In this document: positions 1 to 8,331 of the stretch, one piece after another | How positions within the stretch are numbered: the stretch's first letter is position 1 | Layout of the letters: every line of letters begins with the position of its first letter | Assembly (NCBI RefSeq): GCF_000621705.1 | Contig: NZ_JHXO01000006.1 | Location: 62,001 to 126,000, forward strand | Reading direction: 5' to 3' | Source of the DNA: Prolixibacter bellariivorans ATCC BAA-1284 | GTDB taxonomy: Bacteria; Bacteroidota; Bacteroidia; Bacteroidales; Prolixibacteraceae | Length of the DNA: 64,000 nucleotides | The notes under the pieces: model-generated | Seen by the model: only the letters and a program-made list of their open reading frames with translations | Database searches by the model: none | Told to the model about the DNA's origin: nothing | Translations under genes and position numbers: made by a program

Positions 1-1238
1 CGAAGTAAATGCCGATAATGTGGAGCTGATTCCTCAATTTTCTCAATATAAAAAGCACGTTCCGGCCGGGGACCAACCACCGACATTTCACCTTTCAGCA
101 CATTGAGGAATTGAGGTATTTCATCGGAATGCGATTTCCGCAGAAACCGTCCGAAGGGCGTAATACGCTGGTCGTTTTGACTTGACAAATCGGGACCATT
201 TTTCTCTGCATCATTGTACATACTCCTGAATTTGTACATGGTAAACGGTTTTCCGTAACGTCCCACACGAACTTGCCGGTACAGAACAGGTCCAGGTGAA
301 GATAATCGCACGCCAATTATGCAAACAAGGGAAAGAGGTGATAAAACAATCAGACCAACAATTGAAATGAATATGTCAAGCAACCGCTTGACATTCTTTT
401 GCCATGCCGGCATGATTCCGTTTGAAATCTGAATCAGCGGGCTTGAATATACAGTCGTCATTTTTACTGCTCCCGAAAGAATATCATAAATGTCAGGGAT
501 TCCGCGTATGATGATGTTCCGCCCGGCCAGTCGGTTAATAATGTCGTTCAGCTTTTTATGGTCAGATGATTCGGTGGCAATAATTACCTCTTCAACTTTG
601 TATTTGTTAATGATACCGGGGATATCATTTAATTGACCCAATACTTGTTGGTGAGGAACTTCCGTTTCCTCCTCATTCTCGCCGATGGTAACATAGCCAA
701 CCAGTTTATTTCCGGTCGGTACCAGCTGCGTTTCCAGTTGTTGGGTAATGTGAGCAGCCATTTCATTAGTCCCGATAATCAAGGTGGGGAATCCAATTCG
801 CCCCTTCTTGAACTGACGGACCATAAAGGATGAAATCGCCAGACGGAGTATGTAGGTTAAAACGAACTGAAAAACCAGTAGGGCCAGTGCATGTTTGTAG
901 TAGTATGTGTAATCAGGAATATAGTCATCGAGCAGGAACATGAAAAAGATAAAAAGCGAACCCAGTACGGCCGAGAAAATCGTTTGTCCCAACTCCAGCA
1001 AGCGTGATTTTCGAAGAACATCATTGTAAAATCCGGAAATCGCGTACAAGCTAAGCCAAAAGAGCGGAATCAATACTATTCCGAGATAAAACTGCTGTGT
1101 AAATTCGATGGTATGGTCGTGCCCAAAAATCAGTGCTTCAGCAAAATGTTTTCGGTACAGATAGAATAGTATCCAGGCGTACATAGCGGCTAAATAATCT
1201 GAAGCAAGATAACTGATCAGGAAAGCTTTCCTTTTCAT
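1..1238 (-). CDS. Polyprenyl glycosylphosphotransferase (sugar transferase), C-terminus cut by window edge
   Basis: Initiating enzyme of exopolysaccharide or O-antigen synthesis: it transfers a sugar-1-phosphate from a nucleotide sugar to undecaprenyl phosphate at the inner membrane. Translating from the ATG at 1238 gives about 412 residues with no stop before the edge; family members have about 460, so roughly the last 50 are missing. The N-terminal third has several hydrophobic segments, followed by a CoA-binding-like domain. The catalytic domain begins near residue 283 (KRLLDIFISIVGLI) and carries the family motifs SSPGPVLYRQVRVG, MYKFRSM, RKSHSDEIPQFLNVLKGEMS and VVGPRPER. The gene lies 106 bp downstream of the degenerate oxidoreductase-like gene and may be co-transcribed with it. 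Family assignment is firm; the sugar (glucose or galactose) is not decided by what is visible. Confidence 0.93.
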   Translation of the reverse strand, partial: MKRKAFLISYLASDYLAAMYAWILFYLYRKHFAEALIFGHDHTIEFTQQFYLGIVLIPLFWLSLYAISGFYNDVLRKSRLLELGQTIFSAVLGSLFIFFMFLLDDYIPDYTYYYKHALALLVFQFVLTYILRLAISSFMVRQFKKGRIGFPTLIIGTNEMAAHITQQLETQLVPTGNKLVGYVTIGENEEETEVPHQQVLGQLNDIPGIINKYKVEEVIIATESSDHKKLNDIINRLAGRNIIIRGIPDIYDILSGAVKMTTVYSSPLIQISNGIMPAWQKNVKRLLDIFISIVGLIVLSPLSLVCIIGVRLSSPGPVLYRQVRVGRYGKPFTMYKFRSMYNDAEKNGPDLSSQNDQRITPFGRFLRKSHSDEIPQFLNVLKGEMSVVGPRPERAFYIEKIEESAPHYRHLL

Positions 1239-1344
1239 TTGACTGATGAGGTTAGGTTTTTATTGGTTCCGTTTGAAATTGACGCTTTTAAATTACAAAA
1301 CGCCCGGATTTTAAAAAACTTATGCAAATGAATACAAAATTTGG

Positions 1345-2232
1345 TTAGATGTGAATGGATTTCACCCGGAGTTGCTCTTTTATTCGCTTAACCAAAAGAA
1401 AAACTTCTTTCTCTTCTTCCAGCGAATGGATGGAAAACTCAAGATTGTTGACGCTGAACAGGAAATCATTCATCTGATGAATTAGTGTTTCATGCTCAGA
1501 TGTTTGGGAAAATGGGATGGTTCGATTTTCCGGTTTTAGGGTCAGCATGTTTGCCATAAAATTGGCATCGGTCAGACCACCGTTCCGGTAAACAAACAAG
1601 TGGGATGAATCGGAAGTGGGGAGGCTGCTGAAGGTGAGTGAGGCCACCATCCCGTCAGCAAAATCGAGGTGGATATCGATGAAGTCAGTTGCATCGGATA
1701 AAAAATTACCACCAGCCACTGCCGTTTCGGTTATTTCTGTCGGATTTAGTTTTAGAAGAATCCGCAAGAATCCGGTAATGTGCTCAAACAATTCTCCCTG
1801 AAAATTACTGGAAGCATGTTCTCCTTTTACAATACGAGGAAACTGATTGGCTTGAAGTAATTTCTGAGTCAAGGGCTCATATAGTTGGTCGGCTCTTACA
1901 GCAATCTGCGTTCCTGCTTCGTGCGCCAGTTCGATTAATTGCTCTATTTGTGATAAAGAAAGCAATTCGATTGTGTCGATAAAGAGGTGGCATGAATTCC
2001 GGATAGCAAATGTCAAATACTCAAAACGGCAAAAATCGGGGTCGAGAACAAACAGAACATCCGAAATCAGCGGGAGCACATCGCTCTCATAAATGCTGAA
2101 ATGGGCATGTGAGGTTAATTTCCACTTTTTATGATTATCAAAAACATACCAGTGCAATTTCCCTTTATCAGGGAATTTCCCGACAAGGTCGCTTTTCGGG
2201 TGGGGAGGTAAAATGATTCCGGGTTTCAGCAT
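1345..2232 (-). CDS. Degenerate Gfo/Idh/MocA-like protein (hypothetical)
   Basis: About 295 residues from the ATG at 2232; a longer TTG start at 2316 would run back into the divergent pcm promoter and is disfavoured. A minus-strand TACATTTG box (2238-2245) sits directly before the ATG, so the message may be nearly leaderless. The order of elements follows Gfo/Idh/MocA oxidoreductases: a first beta strand (KPGIIL), a segment ISDVLFVLDPD, a helix LSLSQIEQLIELAHEAGTQI where these enzymes have the EKP loop and next helix, then a C-terminal sheet (FIDIHLDFADGMVASLTF). The glycine-rich dinucleotide loop is replaced by PPHPKSD and the EKP lysine is missing (IDTIEL), so NAD(P)-dependent catalysis is doubtful. 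I infer a non-catalytic or repurposed fold; a role in envelope sugar metabolism is suggested only by the neighbouring sugar transferase. Confidence 0.72.
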   Translation of the reverse strand: MLKPGIILPPHPKSDLVGKFPDKGKLHWYVFDNHKKWKLTSHAHFSIYESDVLPLISDVLFVLDPDFCRFEYLTFAIRNSCHLFIDTIELLSLSQIEQLIELAHEAGTQIAVRADQLYEPLTQKLLQANQFPRIVKGEHASSNFQGELFEHITGFLRILLKLNPTEITETAVAGGNFLSDATDFIDIHLDFADGMVASLTFSSLPTSDSSHLFVYRNGGLTDANFMANMLTLKPENRTIPFSQTSEHETLIHQMNDFLFSVNNLEFSIHSLEEEKEVFLLVKRIKEQLRVKSIHI

Positions 2233-2295
2233 ATACACAAATGTACATAGGCTAAGTGTACGGAAGAATCTATTAGGTTGCTTATTTATCAACCA

Positions 2296-2332
2296 TTTTT
2301 GTTGAAAAACCCACAATTGAAAGGTATTTTTG
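2296..2332 (+). promoter_or_regulatory. Bacteroidota-type promoter of pcm operon
   Basis: TTG at 2302-2304 (inside TTTTTGTTG), a 20-bp spacer, then TATTTTTG at 2325-2332, matching TAnnTTTG. Transcription would start near 2339. This excludes the TTG at 2330 as the pcm start and leaves the in-frame TTG codons at 2342 and 2360. Confidence 0.6.
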
Positions 2333-2359
2333 TTGGCGAAATTGAAAAATGAACGGCGA

Positions 2360-3004
2360 TTGGAAGATAACTACCGACATCGTGGATTGCGGCGAAAGCT
2401 GGTTAGCGAGATTCAGGCGAAAGGGATAACGGATGAAAATGTACTGGAAGCCATTGGCAAGGTTCCCCGTCATCTCTTCATGGATAGTAGCTTTGTTCAG
2501 TTTGCCTACCGGGATAAAGCCTTTCCGATAGGCAAAGGACAAACCATTTCTCAGCCTTATACCGTCGCATTTCAAACCCAATTGCTCGAAGTCAAAAAGT
2601 TTGACAAGGTTCTGGAGGTTGGAACCGGTTCAGGATACCAGGCTGCCGTGCTTTGTGAAATGGGGGCCACTGTTTTTACCATCGAACGTCATCGTGAACT
2701 TTACGATAAGGTAAGGGCATTATTGCCATCCATCGGTTACGAACCGATGTTCTTTCACGGAGATGGCTATGCAGGCCTTCCTACTTACGGACCTTTTGAT
2801 AAGATAATTGTCACTGCGGGAGCGCCTTATATCCCCGAAGCACTTCTGGAACAATTAAAGGTCGGCGGACGTTTGGTAATTCCGGTAGGATCGCAACACC
2901 GGCAGGAAATGAAGCTGGTCATCAGAGAGTCGGAAAATGAATACCGAACAGAAGATAGAGGTGGTTTTATTTTTGTCCCGCTTGTTGGCGGAAAATCAGA
3001 ATAA
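2360..3004 (+). CDS. pcm: Protein-L-isoaspartate O-methyltransferase
   Basis: Repairs damaged proteins by SAM-dependent methylation of L-isoaspartyl residues in the cytoplasm. The PCMT hallmarks are in order: PRHLFM, the QTISQPYTVAFQ substrate loop, the SAM-binding LEVGTGSGYQAAVLC, an acidic second-strand end (FTIERH), GDGYAGLPTYGPFDKIIVTAGA, then LKVGGRLVIPVG. There is no ATG near the N-terminus. TTG at 2360 gives a start (M)EDNYRHRGLR like other Bacteroidota homologues as I know them, and 214 residues, the usual size; TTG at 2342 is the alternative. The next gene starts 12 bp after the stop, so the two form an operon. The annotation is secure; the exact start is not. Confidence 0.93.
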   Translation: MEDNYRHRGLRRKLVSEIQAKGITDENVLEAIGKVPRHLFMDSSFVQFAYRDKAFPIGKGQTISQPYTVAFQTQLLEVKKFDKVLEVGTGSGYQAAVLCEMGATVFTIERHRELYDKVRALLPSIGYEPMFFHGDGYAGLPTYGPFDKIIVTAGAPYIPEALLEQLKVGGRLVIPVGSQHRQEMKLVIRESENEYRTEDRGGFIFVPLVGGKSE

Positions 3005-3016
3005 TACGAGAACGCT

Positions 3017-3655
3017 ATGATGGAAATTCGAAAGTTTACATTTAATCCGGTAGCAGTAAATACTTACGTGATATGGGATGAAACAGGCGAGTGTGCCATA
3101 ATTGATGCAGGTTGCTCAAATCCTTCGGAGGAAGCAGCACTGGCCGGTTTCATTGAAGAAAAGGGATTGAAACCGGTCAAACTGCTGAATACTCATGGCC
3201 ATTTCGATCATGTGATTGGGAACGGTTTTGCTGCACGGAAGTGGGATTTGGAAGTAGAAATGCATCAGGGTGATGACGCACTGGTTTCGAGTGCAAAAGA
3301 GCAAGGTGGAATGTTTGGCATTGCGATGCACCAACCTCCTAAACCGGCGAAATTTTTTGATGAAGGAGATGAAATCACATTTGGGAATACAACCCTGGAA
3401 GTAATTCACGTTCCCGGGCATTCACCCGGAGGTGTCGCTTTCCACAATGCGGAGGAAAGAGTATTGATTGCAGGTGATATTCTTTTTTATGGTTCTATTG
3501 GACGAACTGATTTGCCCGGCGGAGAACACGAATCGCTAATCAGCGGGATTAAATCCAAATTAGTCGTTCTGGATCCGGCCACCAAAGTATTTTCCGGCCA
3601 TGGTCCGGAAACGACAATCGGAGACGAAATAAAGAACAATCCGTTTCTTCAGTAA
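3017..3655 (+). CDS. Metallo-beta-lactamase-fold hydrolase (glyoxalase II-like)
   Basis: Small single-domain MBL-fold hydrolase of 212 residues, probably a cytoplasmic hydroxyacylglutathione hydrolase-type thioesterase; its true substrate is unknown. Zinc ligands are visible: THGHFDH (H60, H62, D64, H65), HVPGHSPGG (H135), AGDILF (D154) and GHGPET (H195). It lacks the C-terminal domain of classical glyoxalase II (about 250 residues), as is usual for this short YcbL-like group. Two ATG codons, at 3017 and 3020, both work; the first is given. It is the second gene of the pcm operon. Confidence 0.9.
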   Translation: MMEIRKFTFNPVAVNTYVIWDETGECAIIDAGCSNPSEEAALAGFIEEKGLKPVKLLNTHGHFDHVIGNGFAARKWDLEVEMHQGDDALVSSAKEQGGMFGIAMHQPPKPAKFFDEGDEITFGNTTLEVIHVPGHSPGGVAFHNAEERVLIAGDILFYGSIGRTDLPGGEHESLISGIKSKLVVLDPATKVFSGHGPETTIGDEIKNNPFLQ

Positions 3656-3746
3656 AACGGTTGGGATAGAGGAAAAATATCATGTTTTCCTATTACAGAA
3701 GACCTTAAAATTGTGTCGGCATATAATAAACTAAAATTGACTAGCG

Positions 3747-6617
3747 ATGGCAATCGATAAATTTGTCAACCGCCACATAGGACCTCGTGAGCGTGACTTA
3801 GAAGAAATGCAGCGGGTTATCGGCGTAAAATCACTGGATGAACTGATTGAGCAGACGGTTCCGTCCAATATTCGTTTGGAAAAACCACTGAATTTACCCA
3901 ATGGTTTGACCGAACGGGCCTATTTCAAACAAATCAGGAAACTGGCTGCCAAAAATAAGGTCTTCAATACTTACATCGGTATGGGGTATTACGACACCAT
4001 CACCCCGGCGGTTATTCAGCGCAATATTCTCGAAAATCCGGTGTGGTATACTTCCTACACGCCTTATCAGGCGGAAGTTTCCCAGGGACGTTTGGAGGCA
4101 TTGCTGAATTTCCAGACCATGGTTTGCGAAATGACGGCGATGGATCTGGCCAATGCTTCATTACTCGATGAAGCCACCGCTGCAGCGGAAGCCATGTCGC
4201 TGATGTATGCTACCCGCAGTCGCGGAAAACAGAAAGCCGGAGCGAATGTTTGTTTCGTGGATGAGAATGTTTGGCCGCAGACACTTGACGTGTTGCAAAC
4301 CCGTGCCGAACCGTTGGGAATTGAGTTGAAGGTAGGTGATTTTTCGCGTGACAAGATTGAAGAAAACTGGTTTGGCGCGATTGTTCAATATCCGAATCTG
4401 AAAGGTGAGGTAGAAGATTACAGCAATTTCACCAGTCGCCTGCACGATAACGACTGTAAAATTTCGGTTGCATCCGACCTGTTAGCGTTGGCGCTTATTA
4501 CTCCTCCGGGAGAATGGGACGCGGATGTGGTGTTCGGTTCTGCTCAGCGCTTTGGAGTTCCGATGGGATACGGCGGACCTTCAGCTGCCTTTTTTGCTCT
4601 CAAGGAAGATTATAAGCGATATATGCCTGGCCGCATCATTGGTGTAACGAAAGATGCCACCGGGAAACTGGCCTTGCGCATGGCCTTGCAAACCCGCGAG
4701 CAGCATATCAAACGCGAACGGGCAACTTCGAATATTTGTACAGCCCAGGCATTGCTGGCTACCATGGCCGGAATGTATGCCGTTTATCACGGACCGGAAG
4801 GTATTCGTGGTATTGCTGACCGCGCGCATAGCATTGGTGTTTTGCTGGCCGAGGAAATTACCAAACTCGGCTACAAACAGGAAAACGCCAACTTTTTCGA
4901 TACCATTCGGATTTCGCTTCCGCGACACGTGAAGAAAGAGGATATTGAGTGGCTGTCACTCGATTTGGAAATGAATTTCCGCTACTTCGAAACGGGTGAG
5001 GTCGGCCTCAGCATCGACGAGACGACTAACCTGGAAGACATCAACTGGATTCTTGAAGTATTTGCGAAAGCAGCCAACAAACGCATTCCGGTCATCGATG
5101 AAATTCCGGAGAACTCTATCATCGACAAACAATACGGCCGCAAATCAGAGTTTTTGACTCAGGACGTTTTCAACAAGTATCGTTCCGAGACAGAAATGGC
5201 TCGTTACATCAAGCGGCTGGAGAAAAAAGATATATCGCTGGTACACTCGATGATTTCGTTGGGCTCGTGTACCATGAAGCTGAACGCCGCTACCGAGATG
5301 ATTCCGCTCAGTTGGATTGAGTTCAACGGAATTCATCCTTTTGTGCCGAAAAATCAGGCGATGGGTTACCACGAAATGATGGAAGAATTACGTCGTGATT
5401 TGGCCGAGATTACCGGCTTCGACGATATTTCCCTCATGCCTAATTCAGGAGCTGCAGGCGAATATACAGGTTTGATGGTGATTCGTGAATACCACAAAAG
5501 TCGTGGCGAAGGGCACCGGAACGTCGTACTGATTCCTTCATCGGCGCACGGAACCAACCCGGCCAGTGCAGTTATGGCCGGCATGAAAGTGGTGGTCGTA
5601 CCTTGCGATGAAAACGGGAACATCGATGTAGAAGCGCTTCGGGCGAAAGCCGAAGAACATAAGGATAACTTGTCTGCCTTCATGGTTACTTACCCGTCAA
5701 CGCACGGAGTATTTGAATCTGCGATCGTCGAAATGTGCGACATTATTCACAAAAATGGTGGTCAGGTGTACATGGACGGAGCGAATATGAATGCACAGGT
5801 AGGACTGACGAATCCGAAGCGAATCGGAGCCGATGTTTGTCACCTGAACTTACATAAAACATTTGCTATACCCCACGGCGGAGGTGGCCCTGGTGTTGGC
5901 CCGATTGGCGTGGCTAAGCACCTGGTGGAATTCCTTCCTTCGCATCCGGTCATGAATAACGGACACGTGGGATTACACGCTGTTTCTGCGGCTCCCTGGG
6001 GAAGTGCTTCGGTATTGCCCATTACCTACGGGTACATCAAAATGCTGGGGGCCGATGGTTTGACACAAGCGACTAAAATTGCTATTCTGAACGCCAACTA
6101 TATTGCTTCGTTGCTGAAGGATAACTATGGCATTCTTTATACCGGCGAAAAAGGTCGTGTAGCTCACGAAATGATTCTGGAGTGCCGTCACCTGAAAGCT
6201 TCGGCCGGCGTAACTGAAGCTGATATTGCCAAGCGATTGATGGATTACGGTTTTCATGCACCGACTCTTTCATTCCCGGTACACGGAACATTGATGGTGG
6301 AGCCCACTGAAAGTGAATCGAAAGAAGAGCTTGACCGGTTTGTGGAAGCCATGAACAGCATTTTCAGTGAGATTAAGGAGATTGAAGAAGGCAAAGCCGA
6401 CGCCAATGATAACGTGTTGAAAAATGCACCGCATACAGCTGAAGTGTTGATGGCTGACGACTGGAAGCACGGTTACTCTCGCGAAAAAGCAGCTTACGCG
6501 CTCGGTTGGCTTCGTGATAACAAATTCTGGGTACCCGTCAGCCGGGTTGATGATGCCTATGGTGATCGGAACCTGATTTGTACTTGTGAACCGCTGGAAA
6601 GTTATATGGAAGAATAA
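3747..6617 (+). CDS. gcvP: Glycine dehydrogenase (decarboxylating), P-protein
   Basis: The pyridoxal-phosphate P-protein of the glycine cleavage system: it decarboxylates glycine and passes the aminomethyl group to lipoyl H-protein. At 956 residues this is the fused form, with both the alpha (N-terminal) and beta (C-terminal) halves. It begins [12 protein letters not shown], typical of the family. The cofactor lysine is K704 in [18 protein letters not shown]. The C-terminal half contains GAAGEYTGL and [11 protein letters not shown]. The other glycine-cleavage genes are not in this window, but the E3 subunit (lpdA, 49932) is. It starts 91 bp after the MBL gene, and a weak hairpin follows the stop. 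Confidence 0.98.
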   Translation: MAIDKFVNRHIGPRERDLEEMQRVIGVKSLDELIEQTVPSNIRLEKPLNLPNGLTERAYFKQIRKLAAKNKVFNTYIGMGYYDTITPAVIQRNILENPVWYTSYTPYQAEVSQGRLEALLNFQTMVCEMTAMDLANASLLDEATAAAEAMSLMYATRSRGKQKAGANVCFVDENVWPQTLDVLQTRAEPLGIELKVGDFSRDKIEENWFGAIVQYPNLKGEVEDYSNFTSRLHDNDCKISVASDLLALALITPPGEWDADVVFGSAQRFGVPMGYGGPSAAFFALKEDYKRYMPGRIIGVTKDATGKLALRMALQTREQHIKRERATSNICTAQALLATMAGMYAVYHGPEGIRGIADRAHSIGVLLAEEITKLGYKQENANFFDTIRISLPRHVKKEDIEWLSLDLEMNFRYFETGEVGLSIDETTNLEDINWILEVFAKAANKRIPVIDEIPENSIIDKQYGRKSEFLTQDVFNKYRSETEMARYIKRLEKKDISLVHSMISLGSCTMKLNAATEMIPLSWIEFNGIHPFVPKNQAMGYHEMMEELRRDLAEITGFDDISLMPNSGAAGEYTGLMVIREYHKSRGEGHRNVVLIPSSAHGTNPASAVMAGMKVVVVPCDENGNIDVEALRAKAEEHKDNLSAFMVTYPSTHGVFESAIVEMCDIIHKNGGQVYMDGANMNAQVGLTNPKRIGADVCHLNLHKTFAIPHGGGGPGVGPIGVAKHLVEFLPSHPVMNNGHVGLHAVSAAPWGSASVLPITYGYIKMLGADGLTQATKIAILNANYIASLLKDNYGILYTGEKGRVAHEMILECRHLKASAGVTEADIAKRLMDYGFHAPTLSFPVHGTLMVEPTESESKEELDRFVEAMNSIFSEIKEIEEGKADANDNVLKNAPHTAEVLMADDWKHGYSREKAAYALGWLRDNKFWVPVSRVDDAYGDRNLICTCEPLESYMEE

Positions 6618-6624
6618 ATTCATG

Positions 6625-6655
6625 AATCCGGGGAGTATTTCCCGGATTTATTTTA
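6625..6655 (+). terminator. Weak hairpin after gcvP
   Basis: AATCCGGG (6625-6632) pairs with CCCGGATT (6641-6648), followed by TATTTT. The T-run is short and ispE starts at 6663, so this may only partly terminate transcription. Confidence 0.45.
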
Positions 6656-6662
6656 CCAACCT

Positions 6663-7481
6663 ATGATTGTATTTCCCAACGCCAAAATTAACATCGGCCT
6701 GAATATTCTGCGAAAGCGGGATGACGGTTACCACGAATTGGAAACCGTTTTCTATCCGCTGAAGTTACAGGACGGTCTGGAATTCATTGAAAACCATACC
6801 GGGGAAGTGCACTTCAGCAACAGTGGAATTGAAATAGCCGGGAAAGCGGAAGATAACCTGGTGGTAAAAGCATACCGAATGCTGGCTGCTGACTACAGGT
6901 TGCCCGGAATAGACATTCATTTGCATAAGGTTATTCCATTTGGAGCCGGTTTGGGCGGTGGTTCGTCCGATGCCGCTTTTATGCTGATGGGACTGAATGA
7001 TTTTTTCAGTCTGAATATTCCCGAACAAAAGCTTTTATCATACGCTGCGAGGCTTGGTGCCGATTGCGCCTTTTTCATCAAAAATACACCCTCATTTGCA
7101 TCAGGAATCGGTGAGAAGCTTGAACCGCTTCCGCTAAGTTTGTCGGGTTGGCATCTGTTACTGGTAAAGCCGCCGATTGAGGTGGGTACTAAAGAAGCGT
7201 ATGCCGGTGTTCGGCCAGGGGAGCCAAATGTTGGCTTAACGGAAGCCATTCGGTTTTCGGTAAACAACTGGCAAGGGAATGTCGTCAACGATTTTGAGGA
7301 AGGAATTTTTCAACGGTTTCCTGAAATTAAAACCCTCAAAGAGAAGTTAAGGGAGCGGGGAGCAGTTTATGCCTCCATGTCGGGAAGTGGCTCGTCGGTT
7401 TTTGGTCTTTTCCGCAACGAACCGCTGTGGCGCGACAGCGATTTCCCGGAAGGCAGTTTTATCTGGTACGAAGTGTTCTAG
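6663..7481 (+). CDS. ispE: 4-diphosphocytidyl-2-C-methyl-D-erythritol kinase
   Basis: ATP-dependent GHMP-family kinase of the MEP isoprenoid pathway, phosphorylating the 2-hydroxyl of CDP-methylerythritol. At 272 residues it has normal length. Conserved elements: NAKINIGLNILRKRDDGYHE with the active-site lysine K8, the GHMP ATP loop PFGAGLGGGSSDAA (residues 93-105), the catalytic aspartate D134 in LGADCAFF, and the third GHMP motif ASMSGSGSSVFGLF. It lies 45 bp after gcvP and could be transcribed from it. Its presence implies isoprenoids are made by the MEP route. Confidence 0.97.
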   Translation: MIVFPNAKINIGLNILRKRDDGYHELETVFYPLKLQDGLEFIENHTGEVHFSNSGIEIAGKAEDNLVVKAYRMLAADYRLPGIDIHLHKVIPFGAGLGGGSSDAAFMLMGLNDFFSLNIPEQKLLSYAARLGADCAFFIKNTPSFASGIGEKLEPLPLSLSGWHLLLVKPPIEVGTKEAYAGVRPGEPNVGLTEAIRFSVNNWQGNVVNDFEEGIFQRFPEIKTLKEKLRERGAVYASMSGSGSSVFGLFRNEPLWRDSDFPEGSFIWYEVF

Positions 7482-7582
7482 TTTTTACCTTACGAAGTGT
7501 CTTTCAAATGAATTTTAACCCTTCGCAACGGGAGGGTGTTCTTTCCGTGCTTTTAAGAGAAGGTCAAATGCTTGTCTTGTTA

Positions 7583-7834
7583 GGTTCATTACATGAAAGG
7601 CGGAGTAGTCTGCGCGCCTCTCGACTGACATTGCGACAGTTGCAGCGGTCATTGCGTCAGTCTCGGAGTAGTTTTCTTCGCTCGTCACGTTCATTTCTTC
7701 GGGGACGGAGTAGTTTTCGCTCTGCAGGGAGTTCATTTCTTTCACCGCCGGGTAGTTTTCTTTAATTGGCGTGTTTATTTCTTAAAGTCCCGGGTAGTTT
7801 GCGTGAGTCTCGGAGTAGTTTTCTTGAAATCGCC
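7583..7834. repeat. Degenerate 21-bp (42-bp higher-order) tandem repeat
   Basis: About twelve head-to-tail units of 19-23 bp. The best unit is GGAGTAGTTTTCTTCGCTCGT; GGAGTAG or GGGTAG starts units at 7602, 7665, 7707, 7750, 7792 and 7812. Between them lie units of a second type (core GTTCATTTCTTC) at 7686, 7728 and 7771, giving a 42-bp higher-order period over 7665-7791. Because 21 is a multiple of three, one minus-strand frame reads heptads such as ENYSVPE / MNVTSEE / NYSETDA. Divergence between copies shows it is old. Confidence 0.75.
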
Positions 7835-7942
7835 TATTCTCTGCACCAGGTTTTACGGGGGGCAGGAAAATAGGAGTGATGTGGAACGGAATGCAGGTAT
7901 AATGTCGATAGTGGGATTTCTTCCCGGAAGGGGAAAAGATTA

Positions 7943-7973
7943 AAAAAGCTGCCCCGTATTGAGGCAGCTTTTG
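7943..7973 (-). terminator. Terminator of the carboxylase operon
   Basis: AAAAGCTGCC and GGCAGCTTTT form a 10-bp stem with a short loop. Read on the minus strand it is followed by a T-run, five bases after the stop of the biotin-carrier gene. T-residues on the other side may also let it act on plus-strand transcripts. Confidence 0.85.
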
Positions 7974-7977
7974 TTGT

Positions 7978-8298
7978 TTATTCGATGGTTATCATGATGA
8001 CGTCCTTCGGAATCCTGACACCTTCTTCGACATGAATCTCTTTGATTTTTCCGTCGAAGGGCATTTCTATCTTGTTTTCCATTTTCATGGCTTCAAGAAT
8101 CAGCAGGCATTCACCTTCTTTTACTTTCTGGCCTGTTTTGACCATCAGTTTCAGAACGGTACCCGGAATATACGAACGAATCTCGTTCATATCGGGACGT
8201 TCCCATTTTGTTCGCATTTCAAACTTCTTTGTATACAGTGTTTTGTATTTGGCACTGTTCACAACAAAGGTTTGATATTTTGGTGTACTTTCTTCCAT
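7978..8298 (-). CDS. Biotin carboxyl carrier protein of an acyl-CoA carboxylase/decarboxylase
   Basis: Carrier subunit of a biotin-dependent carboxylase: it shuttles carboxybiotin between active sites. The 106-residue protein ends in a biotinyl domain (about residues 38-106) with the biotinylation motif EAMKMEN, lysine K72. The preceding turn (YIPGTVLKLMVKTGQKVKEGECLLIL) is typical. The N-terminal 35 residues may dock it to the partner. It starts 33 bp after the carboxyltransferase stop, so the two form an operon. Biotin carriers of fatty-acid-type and propionyl/methylmalonyl-type enzymes look alike; the partner's sequence favours the latter. Confidence 0.9.
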   Translation of the reverse strand: MEESTPKYQTFVVNSAKYKTLYTKKFEMRTKWERPDMNEIRSYIPGTVLKLMVKTGQKVKEGECLLILEAMKMENKIEMPFDGKIKEIHVEEGVRIPKDVIMITIE

Positions 8299-8331
8299 TT
8301 TGAAAGGATTTGGTTAACAGAAAGTCCTGAT

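Larger units (their letters stand above)
7482..7977. other. Non-coding gap between ispE and biotin-carrier gene
   Basis: About 500 bp without a credible gene. It holds a possible weak hairpin after ispE (AACCCT ... AGGGT near 7518-7540), the degenerate 21/42-bp repeat array at 7583-7834, and a terminator at 7943-7973. On the minus strand a 76-codon frame (7515-7745) opens only with GTG. Upstream of a TAA it continues in the same frame as more repeat units, so it reads as a by-product of the repeat or a relic, not a gene. Confidence 0.6.

Noticed and set aside
3116-3421. Antisense open frames within gcvP, the MBL gene, uvrA, susC and others
   Set aside because: Shadows of real genes: no start context, no signal or domain features, and codon pattern follows the sense gene.
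7515-7745. Minus-strand 76-codon gene with heptad repeats
   Set aside because: It has only a GTG start, no promoter or family features, and its frame continues as the same repeat upstream of a stop; better explained by the 21-bp period.
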